Assembly: GCF_000341265.1 (NCBI RefSeq)
Contig: NZ_ANAE01000128.1
Span: forward strand, 1-64,000
Length of the DNA: 64,000 nt
Direction: 5' to 3'
Source of the DNA: Nocardiopsis prasina DSM 43845
GTDB lineage: Bacteria; Actinomycetota; Actinomycetes; Streptosporangiales; Streptosporangiaceae
The notes below the pieces were generated by a model. That model was given only the letters and a program-made list of their open reading frames with translations. It did not search any database and was not told the origin of the DNA. The position numbers and the translations under genes are program-made. Within the stretch, counting starts at the first letter, position 1. Each line of letters begins with the position of its first letter. This document shows, one piece after another, positions 35,554 through 44,766 of this stretch.

Positions 35554-36144
35554 ATGGCCGGCATCACCAGGGAACCGCGGCTCACCCCCGCCGCGCGCCG
35601 TGTCCTGGACGTGGCGACCGACCTCTTCTACACCCGGGGAATCAACACGGTGGGCATGGAACTGGTGGCCGAACGCGCCGGGGTCACCAAGAAGACCATC
35701 TACGACCGGTTCGGCTCCAAACAGCGGCTGGTCGTCGCCTACCTGAGGGCGCGGGACACGCGCTGGCGCGACTTCCTCGACACCCGCATGGACCCGGCCG
35801 CCTCCCCGCGTGCGCGGATCGGGGAGACCTTCGAGGCCCTGGACGCGTGGATGCGGCAGGAGAACCAGCGCGGCTGCGCCATGGTCAACGCCTACGCCGA
35901 GCTCTCCGACCCCGAACACCCCGGCCGCACCGTGGCCGAGGAACAGAAGCGGTGGTTGCGCGACCTGTACACCGACCTCGTTCGCGAGGGCGGAGCCACC
36001 GACCCCGAGGCGCTCGGCGACGTCCTGGCCATGCTCCACGAGGGCGCCGTCGTCGCTCGCAACGTCACGGGCGTCGCCGACGCCGCCCTGACCGCGCGCG
36101 CGGCCGCCGACACCCTGCTCACCGCGAACGGGGTGGGTGCCTAG
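35554..36144 (+). CDS. TetR-family transcriptional regulator
   Basis: 196 residues. The N-terminal helix-turn-helix is VLDVATDLFYTRGINTVGME, then LVAERAGVTKKTIYDRFGSK, the standard TetR form. The C-terminal ligand domain contains the conserved RGCAMVNAYAELSDPEHP of a large TetR subgroup. It is divergent from the EamA exporter gene. Its last four bases overlap the stop of the convergent sulfotransferase-like gene. Confidence 0.87.
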   Translation: MAGITREPRLTPAARRVLDVATDLFYTRGINTVGMELVAERAGVTKKTIYDRFGSKQRLVVAYLRARDTRWRDFLDTRMDPAASPRARIGETFEALDAWMRQENQRGCAMVNAYAELSDPEHPGRTVAEEQKRWLRDLYTDLVREGGATDPEALGDVLAMLHEGAVVARNVTGVADAALTARAAADTLLTANGVGA

Positions 36145-37046
36145 AGGTAGCCCAGCCGGGAGAGTTCGTGACGCGCCACCTCGTGCACGTCACCGTGGTC
36201 CTTTCGGGTCAGCCGCTCCCGCCACGAGCCCACGCCCCAGGAGTGGTCGGTCAGCAGCTCACTGGCCGAGACCCGGGCGCCGGTGAACTCCAGGAGCCGC
36301 TCGGAGGTCTCGATCTCCTGGCCGTGCACGTCCTCGTAGCGCAGGGTCATCAGCTGTTCCGGGCCGATCTCCTGGCGCAGCGTCGCGGACATGCGTACCG
36401 CGCCCCGCCAGCGCATCGCGCACTTGGTCGCCACCGAACCCTCGGTGAAGTCGTCCAGGTCCGACTCCTCCTCCAGGCCGAAGAAGTGGTTGGGGAACTC
36501 GTGGTCCAGCTTCATGAAGCTGGGCTTGAGCCAGGCCAGGGAGCGCTCGTCCTCCATCATGTCCGCCACCACGTCACGGCCGTCGCGGATGATCTGGACG
36601 AAGCGCGCGTCGGGGAACGCGGCGTACAGGGCGCTGGCCGAGTACAGGAGGTCGGGGCTGGCATCACCGTAGCGGCGGGCGGCGGCGCTGTGCTCGCACG
36701 GCTCGGCGGAGGCGTTGGCGGGCACCCGGGCACCGGGGCCCGGGCATCTGGGACAGGTCAGGGGGGTGAGCTGCCAGGTCTCGGCGTAGGCCTCGCGCAG
36801 CAGGCTCGCGGTTCCGGACACCTTCTCCTGAGCGAGGGAGGGGCGCCTGGCCACGGCGTAGACGGCGTTGAGCACGCCCGAGGAACCGGCACCGAGATGG
36901 AAGCCGGGCGCGCGGGCCAGGGCCCGGGCGATCACCGGAACCCCGGAGTGGGGTGCGCCGAGCACGAACACCGGGCGCTCCACCTTGGTCCCGTTGACCA
37001 CGAGGATGTAGGAGGGCTGCTTCATGATTGTGTCGTATTTTTGCAC
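36141..37046 (-). CDS. sulfotransferase-family protein
   Basis: GTG 37046 has the ribosome binding site AAGGG at six bases; the ATG at 37025 has none, so 37046 is preferred (301 residues). The PAPS phosphosulfate loop is PVFVLGAPHSGVPVIARALA near residue 25 and the second nucleotide contact is FVQIIRDGRDVVADM. The target of sulfation is unknown; in actinomycetes such enzymes modify carbohydrates or natural products. A cluster CPRCPGPG with two Cys near residue 100 is unusual and could bind a metal. Confidence 0.72.
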   Translation of the reverse strand: MQKYDTIMKQPSYILVVNGTKVERPVFVLGAPHSGVPVIARALARAPGFHLGAGSSGVLNAVYAVARRPSLAQEKVSGTASLLREAYAETWQLTPLTCPRCPGPGARVPANASAEPCEHSAAARRYGDASPDLLYSASALYAAFPDARFVQIIRDGRDVVADMMEDERSLAWLKPSFMKLDHEFPNHFFGLEEESDLDDFTEGSVATKCAMRWRGAVRMSATLRQEIGPEQLMTLRYEDVHGQEIETSERLLEFTGARVSASELLTDHSWGVGSWRERLTRKDHGDVHEVARHELSRLGYL

Positions 37047-37191
37047 CCTTTGCCCTTCTCGTGTGCATCGGTCGGGGCCCGGCGGCACCCGCCCCACACG
37101 TTCCCCGAGGTTAAGGGCAGGATCGGTCCAGAAAGCGCCGTGCTGGGCCAAGACCGGGGAAAGCCGTGCAAAGACGCTGTAAGAATGGGGT

Positions 37192-37989
37192 ATGGCCTCG
37201 ATGACCGACGACACCACGCCGTTCGCCGACCCGGAGGGGTTCGAACACGCGGCCGAGCTGCTCGCCTCCGCGCGGCGCATCACCGTCCTGACCGGCGCCG
37301 GAGTGTCCACGGACTCCGGTATCCCGGACTTCCGTGGCCCCCAGGGGCTGTGGACCACCGACCCCGACGCCGAGGCGATGTCGGACATCGACAGCTACAT
37401 GGGTGACGTGGACGTGCGCCGCCGAACGTGGCTGGCCCGCCGCTCCCACCAGGTCTGGAAGGCCGGCCCCAATGCCGCCCACCTCGCCCTCGCCGACCTG
37501 GCCGCAGCCGGGCGCCTGCACGCGCTCGTCACCCAGAACATCGACGGCCTGCACCAGCGAGCCGGGGTCCCCGAGGACGAGGTCATCGAGGTCCACGGCA
37601 CCATGCTCCGGGTGATGTGCATGTCCTGCGGACTGCGCACCCCCAGCACGGAGGTGCTCGCCCGCCTGGACGAGGAGTCCGACCCGCACTGCTCGGAGTG
37701 CGGAGGAATCCAGAAGACGGACACCGTCTCCTTCGGCCAGCGCCTGGACCCCGAGATCATCGAACGCGCCGCACAGGCCGCACGCGAGTGCGACGTCTTC
37801 GTGGCCATGGGCACCTCGCTGACCGTCCACCCGGTGGCCGGGCTGTGCGACGTCGCCATGATGGGGCGGGCCCCGCTGGTGGTCGTCAACGCCGAACCCA
37901 CTCCGTACGACGACTACGCCACCGCGGTCCTGCACGACCCCATCGGCGACGTGGTCCCGGCGTTGGTCAGGCGCGCCCTGGCGGGGTAG
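37192..37989 (+). CDS. cobB: NAD-dependent protein deacylase, sirtuin
   Basis: 265 residues. NAD-binding GAGVSTDSGIPDFRGPQGLW near residue 36, TQNIDGLHQRAG, catalytic His in VHGTMLRVMCMSC, and the zinc site made of Cys pairs MCMSC and HCSEC. Near the end GTSLTVHPVAGL and VVVNAEPTPYD complete the family pattern. It removes acyl groups from lysine, for example on acetyl-CoA synthetase. Its stop is 12 bp from the convergent NACHT gene. Confidence 0.9.
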   Translation: MASMTDDTTPFADPEGFEHAAELLASARRITVLTGAGVSTDSGIPDFRGPQGLWTTDPDAEAMSDIDSYMGDVDVRRRTWLARRSHQVWKAGPNAAHLALADLAAAGRLHALVTQNIDGLHQRAGVPEDEVIEVHGTMLRVMCMSCGLRTPSTEVLARLDEESDPHCSECGGIQKTDTVSFGQRLDPEIIERAAQAARECDVFVAMGTSLTVHPVAGLCDVAMMGRAPLVVVNAEPTPYDDYATAVLHDPIGDVVPALVRRALAG

Positions 37990-38000
37990 GAGGAGTCGCC

Positions 38001-41000
38001 CTACCCCGGTCCGGCGGAGCCGCCCGGGAACCCGGAGTGCCGGATCGGTCCCGATGACGCGGAATGGTTGTCGGGCAGGGAGGGTGTGACGCTCCAGCGC
38101 TCCTCCCCGGGATGGTTCTCCAGTTTCCCCAGGAGCGTCATCAGTTCTCCGCGGAGCCGCTGGAAGGAGTCCCAGACCTCCTGTGGGGTGGTGGGGCTCC
38201 TGTGCACGCCACGGAGCGCCTTCTGAACCATCTGGGAGAGCTTCCGACGGGAGTCCGGACTCAGGTGGTGGGGCCAGGAGCGCAGGTCCTCCAGGGCCTG
38301 GCGCAATACGGTGAGCACCACCTGGTCCGGTGCGTCCCGGAACATGAGGCGGGAGTAGCTGTGCAGGCGATCGGCAACCATCGCCTCCGGGATCTGGTCG
38401 ATTGGTTCCAGGCGCAGGCGCAGGACCTCGTGGGCCTCGACCCAGGCGTTCCCTCCCCCATCCGTGTACCAGGTGCCGATGTCGTCGGAGACGTAGCGCA
38501 GGTACGGGGTGAGCAGGAGGGCTAGCCGGGAGGCGGTTCCGTTGGCACGCATCGCCGTGGACCTGAGCAGCCGCGAGCTCACAGTCCCGTAAGGGACCTC
38601 CACCTCGTAGGGGTTGAGAGTGGTGGGGGTGTCCCCGGGAGCATCCGCGCGTAGCTCGAAGCCCACGCACTCTCCCAGGTTCATGGGTTCACCCCGGTTG
38701 CGGCTGAGCATGCTGAGGGGATGCTCGCTGTCCCAGTACCCGACGTGGCGCATTCTGATGATGTCGAGGATGCCGAACCACTGGGAGGCGGGCAGGGCCC
38801 GCCAGAGAGAGACCGTCTGCCGCCAGGCCTGCCAGGGGTCGCCGGTGTCGGGGAAGAGGTTCTCCAGGGCGACCGGCTCCTCGCTGACCAGAATGAGGAG
38901 GGTGACGAGGTTCGCTGTGTAGCGGGCCTCCCGTGAGGTGAGGGGCATTCGTATGGGCTCGTAACCGGGGAACGAGCGGTTGGCCGCAGGGTAGGGAGCT
39001 TCCCGGAAGAGGTCGAGGAGCAGTTCCCGGAACTCCTCCCGCAGGTCCGGTTCCTCCTCCAGCCGTCGACTCAGGAGCTCGTCCAGGAAGGTCGCTACCC
39101 TGTCCCGGCCCGCGTAGGCGGCGAAGGACGCCAGCGCGTACAGCTCACCGTCGTCCAGGTGCAGGGCCCGGCTTCGGCGACGGGACACCCGGGCGCGGTC
39201 CTCGACCAGCTCCTCCAGGGCCGCCACCACCATGCGGGCCACCAGATACTCCCCGAAGGTGGCGTGGAGGAACTCGAAGGCGCTGTTCGTGCCGTCCGTG
39301 GTTCTGGAACGCGCCTCGTGGACGAAGAAGAACCGTCCCAGCACCTGATGGGCTGGAGCGATCTGACCGTGCAGGTCGGCGTTGACGGGTGTCTGGGCGG
39401 CCTCCGGCATGAGAACGGCCAGGTCCGCGTCCAGTTCCTCCGCGCGCACGCTCTGGCGTCCGCGTGCGAACATCGCCATCGCGGCCACCTCCAGACGCCG
39501 CAGCTCGTCCTCGATCGCCCGGGCGAGGTCCCGGCCGCCCAGGTGGGGCCGGTGCTTGTCGACCTCCCGCCGCGCGAACATGGTGAGCAGCCGCTCGTAC
39601 AGCTCTCCGTGGGAGAGGGTGTCCGAGGCGTTGAGCAGTGCGTTGCCGTGGGCGTCGTAGAAGAGCAGCATGATCAGGAGGAGGGGCTGCTCGGCGAGAT
39701 CGCGGTAGCGGAGCACCGCCTCCGGCGTCAGGGGCCGCAGTTTCGAGGCGTCGTTCGCCTCGTTCCACACCCGAAGCATCTGCTCGATCTGGGCGTCGTC
39801 GAAGGGCTCCAGCCGGATGACCGTGGTCAATGGGGGGAACCGGGTCCGGTCCGCCACCAGGGTGCGGCTGGTGACGATCACGACCACCGGCTGCCCCATG
39901 TGCTCCTGCTTCTCCTGGAACTCCTGAACTCGCTCCAGGTAGTCGGACCGGTCGACCCCAGTCGCTTGGAGGAGTTCGTCGAATCCGTCCAGAATGATCA
40001 CGGGCAGCGCACCGTCGGCGTCGTCGGCCAACTCCCGCCAGGACACGGTGGCGTGCAGATCCGCCCGTAGCCCCTCCTCGATCTGGACGTGCAGAGGCGC
40101 GTTGGGGCTGACGGCGCGCAGCTCCACGCGGATGGGGAGGAAGTCCTCCGGCGGCAGTTGGGCGGCGAGCATCTCGGTGAACTTGGACTTGCCCGCGCCG
40201 GGGTGGCCCAGGACCACCGTGGGGTATTCGGTGGCGCGTGGGTGTGTGATCAGGGAGGCCACGATCGTCTGGAGGTCGTCCTGGACCGGGAACTCCTGCC
40301 ACCAGTCGTCGCTGGCGGGGCTGCTGTTCTCGCGTGCCATGGTGATCCGCCCGCGCGGCGGGATGTAGCCCGTACGGAGCGAGGGGAGCACCAGCCCTGC
40401 CGGTGCGTCGTCGGAACGCAGGATCGGCCGGTTGAGCACCGCCTGGTAGGAGGCCGTGAGTTCCTGCCTCCGCCGTGAGACGGGACGGGCGGAGCCCATC
40501 CGGGCCAGTTGCGCATGCAGATCGGTCAGGCCAGCGCCGATCGCCTGCCGGGTTCGATCGTGCTCGCCCGCGTGCAGCCACAGACTGAATTCGGGGACTT
40601 CAGCACCCAACCGCCGGATGTTCTCGTCCAGACGCCCCGGTACCACCTGGGCCATGGAACTCCGGAACTTCCTCATCAGATGGTGGTCCCAGGTGATTCC
40701 GTGCCGTTCGGCTACCGCGAGCGCACAGAAGAAGTCCGTGAGGTGGGCGGCCATACCCTTCATGTACTCCGCAGTCACCGAACCGTGCTTCCTGCGACTG
40801 CCGGAGTGTGTGATCGGGAATGACAGCCCCGGTCCCGGGATCTCCACGAGACGTTCCCGCAACAACGTGAACTGCTCCTCAGAGGTGATCTCCAGGTCGT
40901 CCAGCCCGAAGGGCATCCCGATCCTGGTGAACACCTCCTCCGCCGACTCGAACACCGACGTGATCACCAGAATCTGGTGGGCCGCCTGGATCTTCTCGGT

Positions 41001-41213
41001 GCGGGACATCCGGTTCTCGCCCCGGAGCCTGCCGCCCAGTCCCTCCAACAGTTGGCGGCCCTTGCTCACCAGGGCGCCGCGCACCCCGAAGACGTCGGGG
41101 ACTCCCACCAGGCCGAGGCCGCCTTCGGCCACCTTCTCCGCGAGGTCGAGTGCCTCCGAGTCGCTGTTGCCGAGGATCCTCAGCGCGTCACTGTAGGTGA
41201 GCCGTTTGGCCAT
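38001..41213 (-). CDS. NACHT-domain ATPase with N-terminal helical domain (NNH7-like), defence-type
   Basis: ATG 41213, 1070 residues. Residues 1-320 are helical (RLTYSDALRILGNSDSEALD, then KIQAAHQILVITSVFESAEE) and match the N-terminal helical domain class found in many actinobacterial NACHT proteins. The NACHT core has Walker A VLGHPGAGKSKFTEM near residue 335 and Walker B VIILDGFDELLQ near 404, followed by VVVIVTSRT (sensor 1). The 450-residue C-terminus is helical and carries EFLHATFGEYLVARMV. Bacterial NACHT proteins are innate-immune STANDs, many protecting against phage; the effector here is not obvious. Defence is inference from family. Confidence 0.82.
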   Translation of the reverse strand: MAKRLTYSDALRILGNSDSEALDLAEKVAEGGLGLVGVPDVFGVRGALVSKGRQLLEGLGGRLRGENRMSRTEKIQAAHQILVITSVFESAEEVFTRIGMPFGLDDLEITSEEQFTLLRERLVEIPGPGLSFPITHSGSRRKHGSVTAEYMKGMAAHLTDFFCALAVAERHGITWDHHLMRKFRSSMAQVVPGRLDENIRRLGAEVPEFSLWLHAGEHDRTRQAIGAGLTDLHAQLARMGSARPVSRRRQELTASYQAVLNRPILRSDDAPAGLVLPSLRTGYIPPRGRITMARENSSPASDDWWQEFPVQDDLQTIVASLITHPRATEYPTVVLGHPGAGKSKFTEMLAAQLPPEDFLPIRVELRAVSPNAPLHVQIEEGLRADLHATVSWRELADDADGALPVIILDGFDELLQATGVDRSDYLERVQEFQEKQEHMGQPVVVIVTSRTLVADRTRFPPLTTVIRLEPFDDAQIEQMLRVWNEANDASKLRPLTPEAVLRYRDLAEQPLLLIMLLFYDAHGNALLNASDTLSHGELYERLLTMFARREVDKHRPHLGGRDLARAIEDELRRLEVAAMAMFARGRQSVRAEELDADLAVLMPEAAQTPVNADLHGQIAPAHQVLGRFFFVHEARSRTTDGTNSAFEFLHATFGEYLVARMVVAALEELVEDRARVSRRRSRALHLDDGELYALASFAAYAGRDRVATFLDELLSRRLEEEPDLREEFRELLLDLFREAPYPAANRSFPGYEPIRMPLTSREARYTANLVTLLILVSEEPVALENLFPDTGDPWQAWRQTVSLWRALPASQWFGILDIIRMRHVGYWDSEHPLSMLSRNRGEPMNLGECVGFELRADAPGDTPTTLNPYEVEVPYGTVSSRLLRSTAMRANGTASRLALLLTPYLRYVSDDIGTWYTDGGGNAWVEAHEVLRLRLEPIDQIPEAMVADRLHSYSRLMFRDAPDQVVLTVLRQALEDLRSWPHHLSPDSRRKLSQMVQKALRGVHRSPTTPQEVWDSFQRLRGELMTLLGKLENHPGEERWSVTPSLPDNHSASSGPIRHSGFPGGSAGPG

Positions 41214-41381
41214 CGGGTCGGTGCCTCTTCCTCGTCCGGGGGTGCCTGGGGGCGGGAACGCGATCGGACCCGACACCGGGGGTGGCGTCGAGTCCGCACG
41301 TCAGAAGGGGTTTCGCGAATATGGGGTTGTCCGTTGTACGAGCGCCCACGGGGGAGTGGACGCTCACGGGGGTGAGACGCC

Positions 41382-42056
41382 CTAGGGCAGCTGCCAGTTC
41401 ACCGGCTCGGCGCCCTGTTCCCTGAGCATCTCGTTGGTCCTGCTGAACGGCTTGGAACCGAAGAAGCCGTTGCGGGCCGAGAGCGGGCTGGGGTGCGCGG
41501 ACTCCACACACGGGATGCCCGGCATCAGCGGGCGCAGATTGCGGGCGTCACGGCCCCACAGGATCGACACGAGCGGCTTGCCCCGCTCGGCCAGCGCCCG
41601 GATGGCCTGCTCGGTGACGGCCTCCCAGCCCTTGCCCCGGTGCGAACCGGCGTTGCCCGGGGCCACCGTCAGGACCCGGTTGAGCAGCAGGACACCCTGC
41701 TGGGTCCACGGGGTGAGGTCACCGTTGGAAGGCATCGGGGTACCCAGGTCCTCGCCCATCTCCTTGTAGATGTTGCGCAGGCTCGCGGGGAGACGGACCT
41801 CGGGCGCCACCGAGAAGCTCAGACCGACGGCGTTCCCGGGCGTGGGGTAGGGGTCCTGTCCCACGATCAGCACGCGCACGTCGTCGAAGGGCTGTTGGAA
41901 GGCACGGAGCACGTGGTCCCCGGCGGGCAGGTAGGTGCGGCCCTCGGCGACCTCCTGACGGAGGAAGTCGCCCATAGCGGCGATCTGCGGGGCGACCGGC
42001 TCCAGCGCCTTCGCCCAACCGCTGTCCATGATCTCGTGCAGGTCCTTGTTCGACAT
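41382..42056 (-). CDS. ung: uracil-DNA glycosylase, family 1
   Basis: ATG 42056, 224 residues. The water-activating loop [20 protein letters not shown] and the HPSPLS leucine loop ([20 protein letters not shown]) are intact, with [10 protein letters not shown] between. It removes uracil from DNA as the first step of base-excision repair. It sits between the NACHT gene and the coiled-coil operon on the same strand, with gaps of 168 and 413 bp, so it is probably transcribed on its own. Confidence 0.93.
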   Translation of the reverse strand: MSNKDLHEIMDSGWAKALEPVAPQIAAMGDFLRQEVAEGRTYLPAGDHVLRAFQQPFDDVRVLIVGQDPYPTPGNAVGLSFSVAPEVRLPASLRNIYKEMGEDLGTPMPSNGDLTPWTQQGVLLLNRVLTVAPGNAGSHRGKGWEAVTEQAIRALAERGKPLVSILWGRDARNLRPLMPGIPCVESAHPSPLSARNGFFGSKPFSRTNEMLREQGAEPVNWQLP

Positions 42057-42469
42057 GGCCAGAACACTAGCGCCAGCCACGGACAACCAGGTCCGGTTCG
42101 GCCCTTCGATCGTCTCACTCCGCGTCACGGCAGCGAGCATGGACGGTCATCGGCGGGCAGCGCTCCCGCCATCGGACCAGGTGTGAGCGGGATGGTCCGG
42201 GTTCGGGGGAGTTCACCACGCAGACGGGTGTGGAGCCCCTGCGACTGGTGAGGCGATGGAGATCGGGTGCGACGTCTCCGACGCCCCGCGCCTGTGCCTC
42301 GAGGTGGAGAGCCAGGACACCAGGGTCCGTCCCGTGTGGGCGGACTCCACGCTGATCAGGGAGTGACTGATCCCGCTTCACCCGGTCCGCGCAAGACGGT
42401 GTCAATGGGCACCTTCCCATCGGGCACCGTCGTTCGTGTGGCGACGGTGCCCTCCCGGGCGCGTCCTCG
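42057..42469. other. intergenic region with possible coding remnant
   Basis: 413 bases. A short frame ending at 42366 (including CDVSDAPRLCLEVESQDTRV) has a faint DUF397-like look but no good start, so I do not call it a gene. The hairpin at 42422-42452 is listed separately. Nothing else is evident. Confidence 0.35.
42422..42452 (-). terminator. hairpin terminator of the coiled-coil operon
   Basis: 11-bp stem GGGCACCGTCG/CGACGGTGCCC, 9-base loop, just past the stop of the last operon gene on the minus strand. Confidence 0.65.
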
Positions 42470-42994
42470 TCACACGAACGGTCCGAACAAGACTGCTGTC
42501 AGGGCCAGCAGAACCGTAATGACCAGACAGAGACGTAGGACCACTGCCGAAACGCTGAGCACCCGGTCGACGACGAGGAAACGACGGTTGGTCTCCCGGA
42601 TCCGGACCCGCTTCTCCTCCAGGTGCTTTTCCAGCTCCGCGTGCAGCTCCCTGGCGCGCTGTTCCGCTCCGTCGTAGGTCCTCAACATGTGGTCGAGGTG
42701 TTCCTGGGCATGTTGCGGGCTGACGATGGCCTTGAGCTGTTCCGGATGATCGCTGCTGGGCATGTATCCGTAGATTCGGTACTCGCAGTTCCGGACTGCG
42801 GTCAGTCGATCCTGGAACGATTGGCGGGCAATTTCCAGACTCCGTTCCTTCCTCTCGAGAATGAGGTCGGTGACGACCAGCTCCTCCGTTGCGTGAATGG
42901 AGCGTCTTCTAGAGTCGCCGTGGACCCAGCTCAGGGCAAGGTAGGCGGGGACAGAGAACACGATCAAGAGGGTGATCCAGATGGCATCAGTCAT
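42470..42994 (-). CDS. unrecognised protein with two membrane helices and a coiled coil (operon gene 4)
   Basis: 174 residues: N-terminal membrane helix (WITLLIVFSVPAYLALSWV), a central charged helical region of about 110 residues (ERKERSLEIARQSFQDRLTA; then HAELEKHLEEKRVRIRETNR) likely to form coiled coil, and a C-terminal membrane helix (LCLVITVLLALTAVLFGPFV). Both ends would sit in the membrane with the coil between. It starts 2 bp after the stop of the preceding gene, so the genes are cotranscribed. I recognise no family. Confidence 0.7.
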   Translation of the reverse strand: MTDAIWITLLIVFSVPAYLALSWVHGDSRRRSIHATEELVVTDLILERKERSLEIARQSFQDRLTAVRNCEYRIYGYMPSSDHPEQLKAIVSPQHAQEHLDHMLRTYDGAEQRARELHAELEKHLEEKRVRIRETNRRFLVVDRVLSVSAVVLRLCLVITVLLALTAVLFGPFV

Positions 42995-42996
42995 GG

Positions 42997-43866
42997 TCAG
43001 TCACCCAGTCCAATTTCCTTGTGAGTCTCTTTCGGAACCGAGGTCTGGGCCTTCTTGGCAAGCTCAAGAAGACGAACGCTCGGTGATCCATAAACTGATT
43101 CCGGAGCACTGGAAGTCTCGCCTTCCGAGGTCTCTTGAATGGTCGGTTCGAGGGATCCCTCACCTGTTCCCAATTGGCGCTCCGGGGGACCGGACTCAAT
43201 TGGCGTCGGGCGTCGGTCCGGGTTTTCGTCCTCCTCTGGCTGGTAGGTTTCGACGATCTCAGTGAGTGCCTCCTGGTAGAGGCCCTCCGGAGCCTTGTTC
43301 TGCTGGAGGAGATCCTGTGCCGAACTGTTGGCTGTGACTGTCAGATCATCCCTTATTTCGTTCACTTTCACAGTCAGTCTTGCGATGACGTTCATAACGT
43401 TGTGAGACTTCGTGATGTACGCGTTGTCCTGTTCGATTGCCAGACGTACTACCTGTTCCTGGGATTCATTCAGGCCTGAAAGATCGATGACCTCGTGCGT
43501 TCCGTCGCTCAACTCCCGGACGTTCCCTGCTTCGAGGAGGACGTGGTAGTTCGCCCTGATCTTGGCGAGCTGCAAGGTGATATTTCCCTTGGCTTCGTCC
43601 AGGGACTCGGCCAGATACTCCGCCTGGTCGGCGTACCTCCCTGCATTCCTGGTTTTGCCCTCAGTGAGGGAATATCGGATCTCCTCGATCTTGTTCACCA
43701 TCGTGACGGCATCATCGAGGATTCTCTCCGTTTTTTCCTTGCTCTCCAGTTCTATGTGATCTGTTTTCCGCTGCTCGTTTTCGGACTTCCTCTTGAACAA
43801 CTGGGTGGACATGATTGCGGCGGTGGTGGCCAGGGCGGCCAGAACCCCTACGACGACTATCGGCAC
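42997..43866 (-). CDS. unrecognised membrane-anchored coiled-coil protein (operon gene 3)
   Basis: 289 residues, the largest of the four. An N-terminal helix (IVVVGVLAALATTAAIMSTQ) is followed by a long charged helical segment (KRKSENEQRKTDHIELESKE and on to residue 190), then an acidic, Pro/Glu/Ser-rich tail (TYQPEEDENPDRRPTPIESG). Codons are visibly AT-richer than in surrounding genes, with many AAA, AAG, GAA and ATC. A single-spanning anchor with a cytoplasmic coil is likely. No motif for catalysis is seen. Confidence 0.7.
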   Translation of the reverse strand: MPIVVVGVLAALATTAAIMSTQLFKRKSENEQRKTDHIELESKEKTERILDDAVTMVNKIEEIRYSLTEGKTRNAGRYADQAEYLAESLDEAKGNITLQLAKIRANYHVLLEAGNVRELSDGTHEVIDLSGLNESQEQVVRLAIEQDNAYITKSHNVMNVIARLTVKVNEIRDDLTVTANSSAQDLLQQNKAPEGLYQEALTEIVETYQPEEDENPDRRPTPIESGPPERQLGTGEGSLEPTIQETSEGETSSAPESVYGSPSVRLLELAKKAQTSVPKETHKEIGLGD

Positions 43867-43913
43867 CGTAATGACGGCGGACTCCTCTGTTGAGCTTGCG
43901 CGATCGGGTCCCG

Positions 43914-44267
43914 TTACTGGGACGTGGGGTCAGCGAGGTGTGGAGCGGCGGCTGACTCTGAGAGCTCTCGGACCTCCAGAAGAGTCTTTGTGACATAATC
44001 GCTGCTGAGCCCCTCGTCCTCCCTTCCTATCTCCCGTGCCGCGCTTTGGAGTGCCCTGATTCTTCCTCCGAGTGATCCGTCTGCGCGGGCGACGCTGTTG
44101 CGGTCTTCCTGGATCCTCTCCAGGTCTTTTTCCAGACGCTTCAGATCGTCCATGTCGGGAACATGGACGCCTGATGTCCTGACCCTCCTTCTGTGGAACG
44201 CGTGAGCGGCGGTGAGTGCGGCCGATGCCATCATGATGAGCAACAGAATAACCGAGTAGATCAGCAT
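43914..44267 (-). CDS. unrecognised small membrane-anchored coiled-coil protein (operon gene 2)
   Basis: 117 residues: N-terminal helix (LIYSVILLLIMMASAALTAA), a basic stretch HAFHRRRVR and then a helical coil (MDDLKRLEKDLERIQEDRNS; IRALQSAAREIGREDEGLSS). Its ATG lies one base after the TGA of operon gene 1 (TGAAATG), which indicates coupled translation. No family recognised. Confidence 0.7.
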   Translation of the reverse strand: MLIYSVILLLIMMASAALTAAHAFHRRRVRTSGVHVPDMDDLKRLEKDLERIQEDRNSVARADGSLGGRIRALQSAAREIGREDEGLSSDYVTKTLLEVRELSESAAAPHLADPTSQ

Positions 44268-44268
44268 T

Positions 44269-44766
44269 TCACCTGTCCATTCCTTGCGTGGGGTCGCTCC
44301 GGGTCAGCTTCGATCTCATCCACGGGAGTACACTTTTGGGTCTCCTGATTTCACTGGCCTCCGGCACGGATGATTCGGGCTTCGCCGCTTCCGGCTGCTT
44401 AGTGGATTCCGGATTCCGGGCCGCGGCAGCCGTCTCGAAGAGGTCCTGTACTCCCTTCTGATCTGATGTGAGCTTGGGTTCGGCGAATTTTTCAATCCGC
44501 TTGAGCTTCGTTTCTATATCGTCGAAATCCGTCTTCATGTTGCTTTCTAGTCTGGTTTCCGAATCTCGGATGGTCTCGAATTTGAACGCAACGTCACTGA
44601 GTTTATCCTTGATGCTCTTCTCGGGTCCGTCGAGAGTCAGTCTCTGTGCTTCCAGCTGTTTTTGTTTGGCTTCCTCGGATTTTTTTCCGAAGAAACTTCC
44701 TGCGATTGTTCCAGCCGCAGTGATCGCGATCACAGACATACGGGCTTCAGTGATAAAGTCTGCCAC
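44269..44766 (-). CDS. unrecognised membrane-anchored coiled-coil protein (operon gene 1)
   Basis: GTG 44766 follows AAGAAGG. 165 residues: a short hydrophobic N-terminal helix (SVIAITAAGTIAGSFFG), a Lys-rich helical coil (KKSEEAKQKQLEAQRLTL; KLSDVAFKFETIRDSETRLE; FDDIETKLKRIEKFAEPKLT), and a Pro/Glu/Ser tail ending in a basic segment (WMRSKLTRSDPTQGMDR). It shares the anchor-coil-tail plan with gene 3, which suggests paralogy or assembly of a hetero-oligomeric coil. No known family. Confidence 0.7.
   Translation of the reverse strand: MADFITEARMSVIAITAAGTIAGSFFGKKSEEAKQKQLEAQRLTLDGPEKSIKDKLSDVAFKFETIRDSETRLESNMKTDFDDIETKLKRIEKFAEPKLTSDQKGVQDLFETAAAARNPESTKQPEAAKPESSVPEASEIRRPKSVLPWMRSKLTRSDPTQGMDR

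Noticed and set aside
42255-42366. Short plus-strand frame resembling part of a DUF397 protein
   Set aside because: Only 36 codons, partial similarity and no neighbouring helix-turn-helix partner; mentioned in the intergenic entry only.
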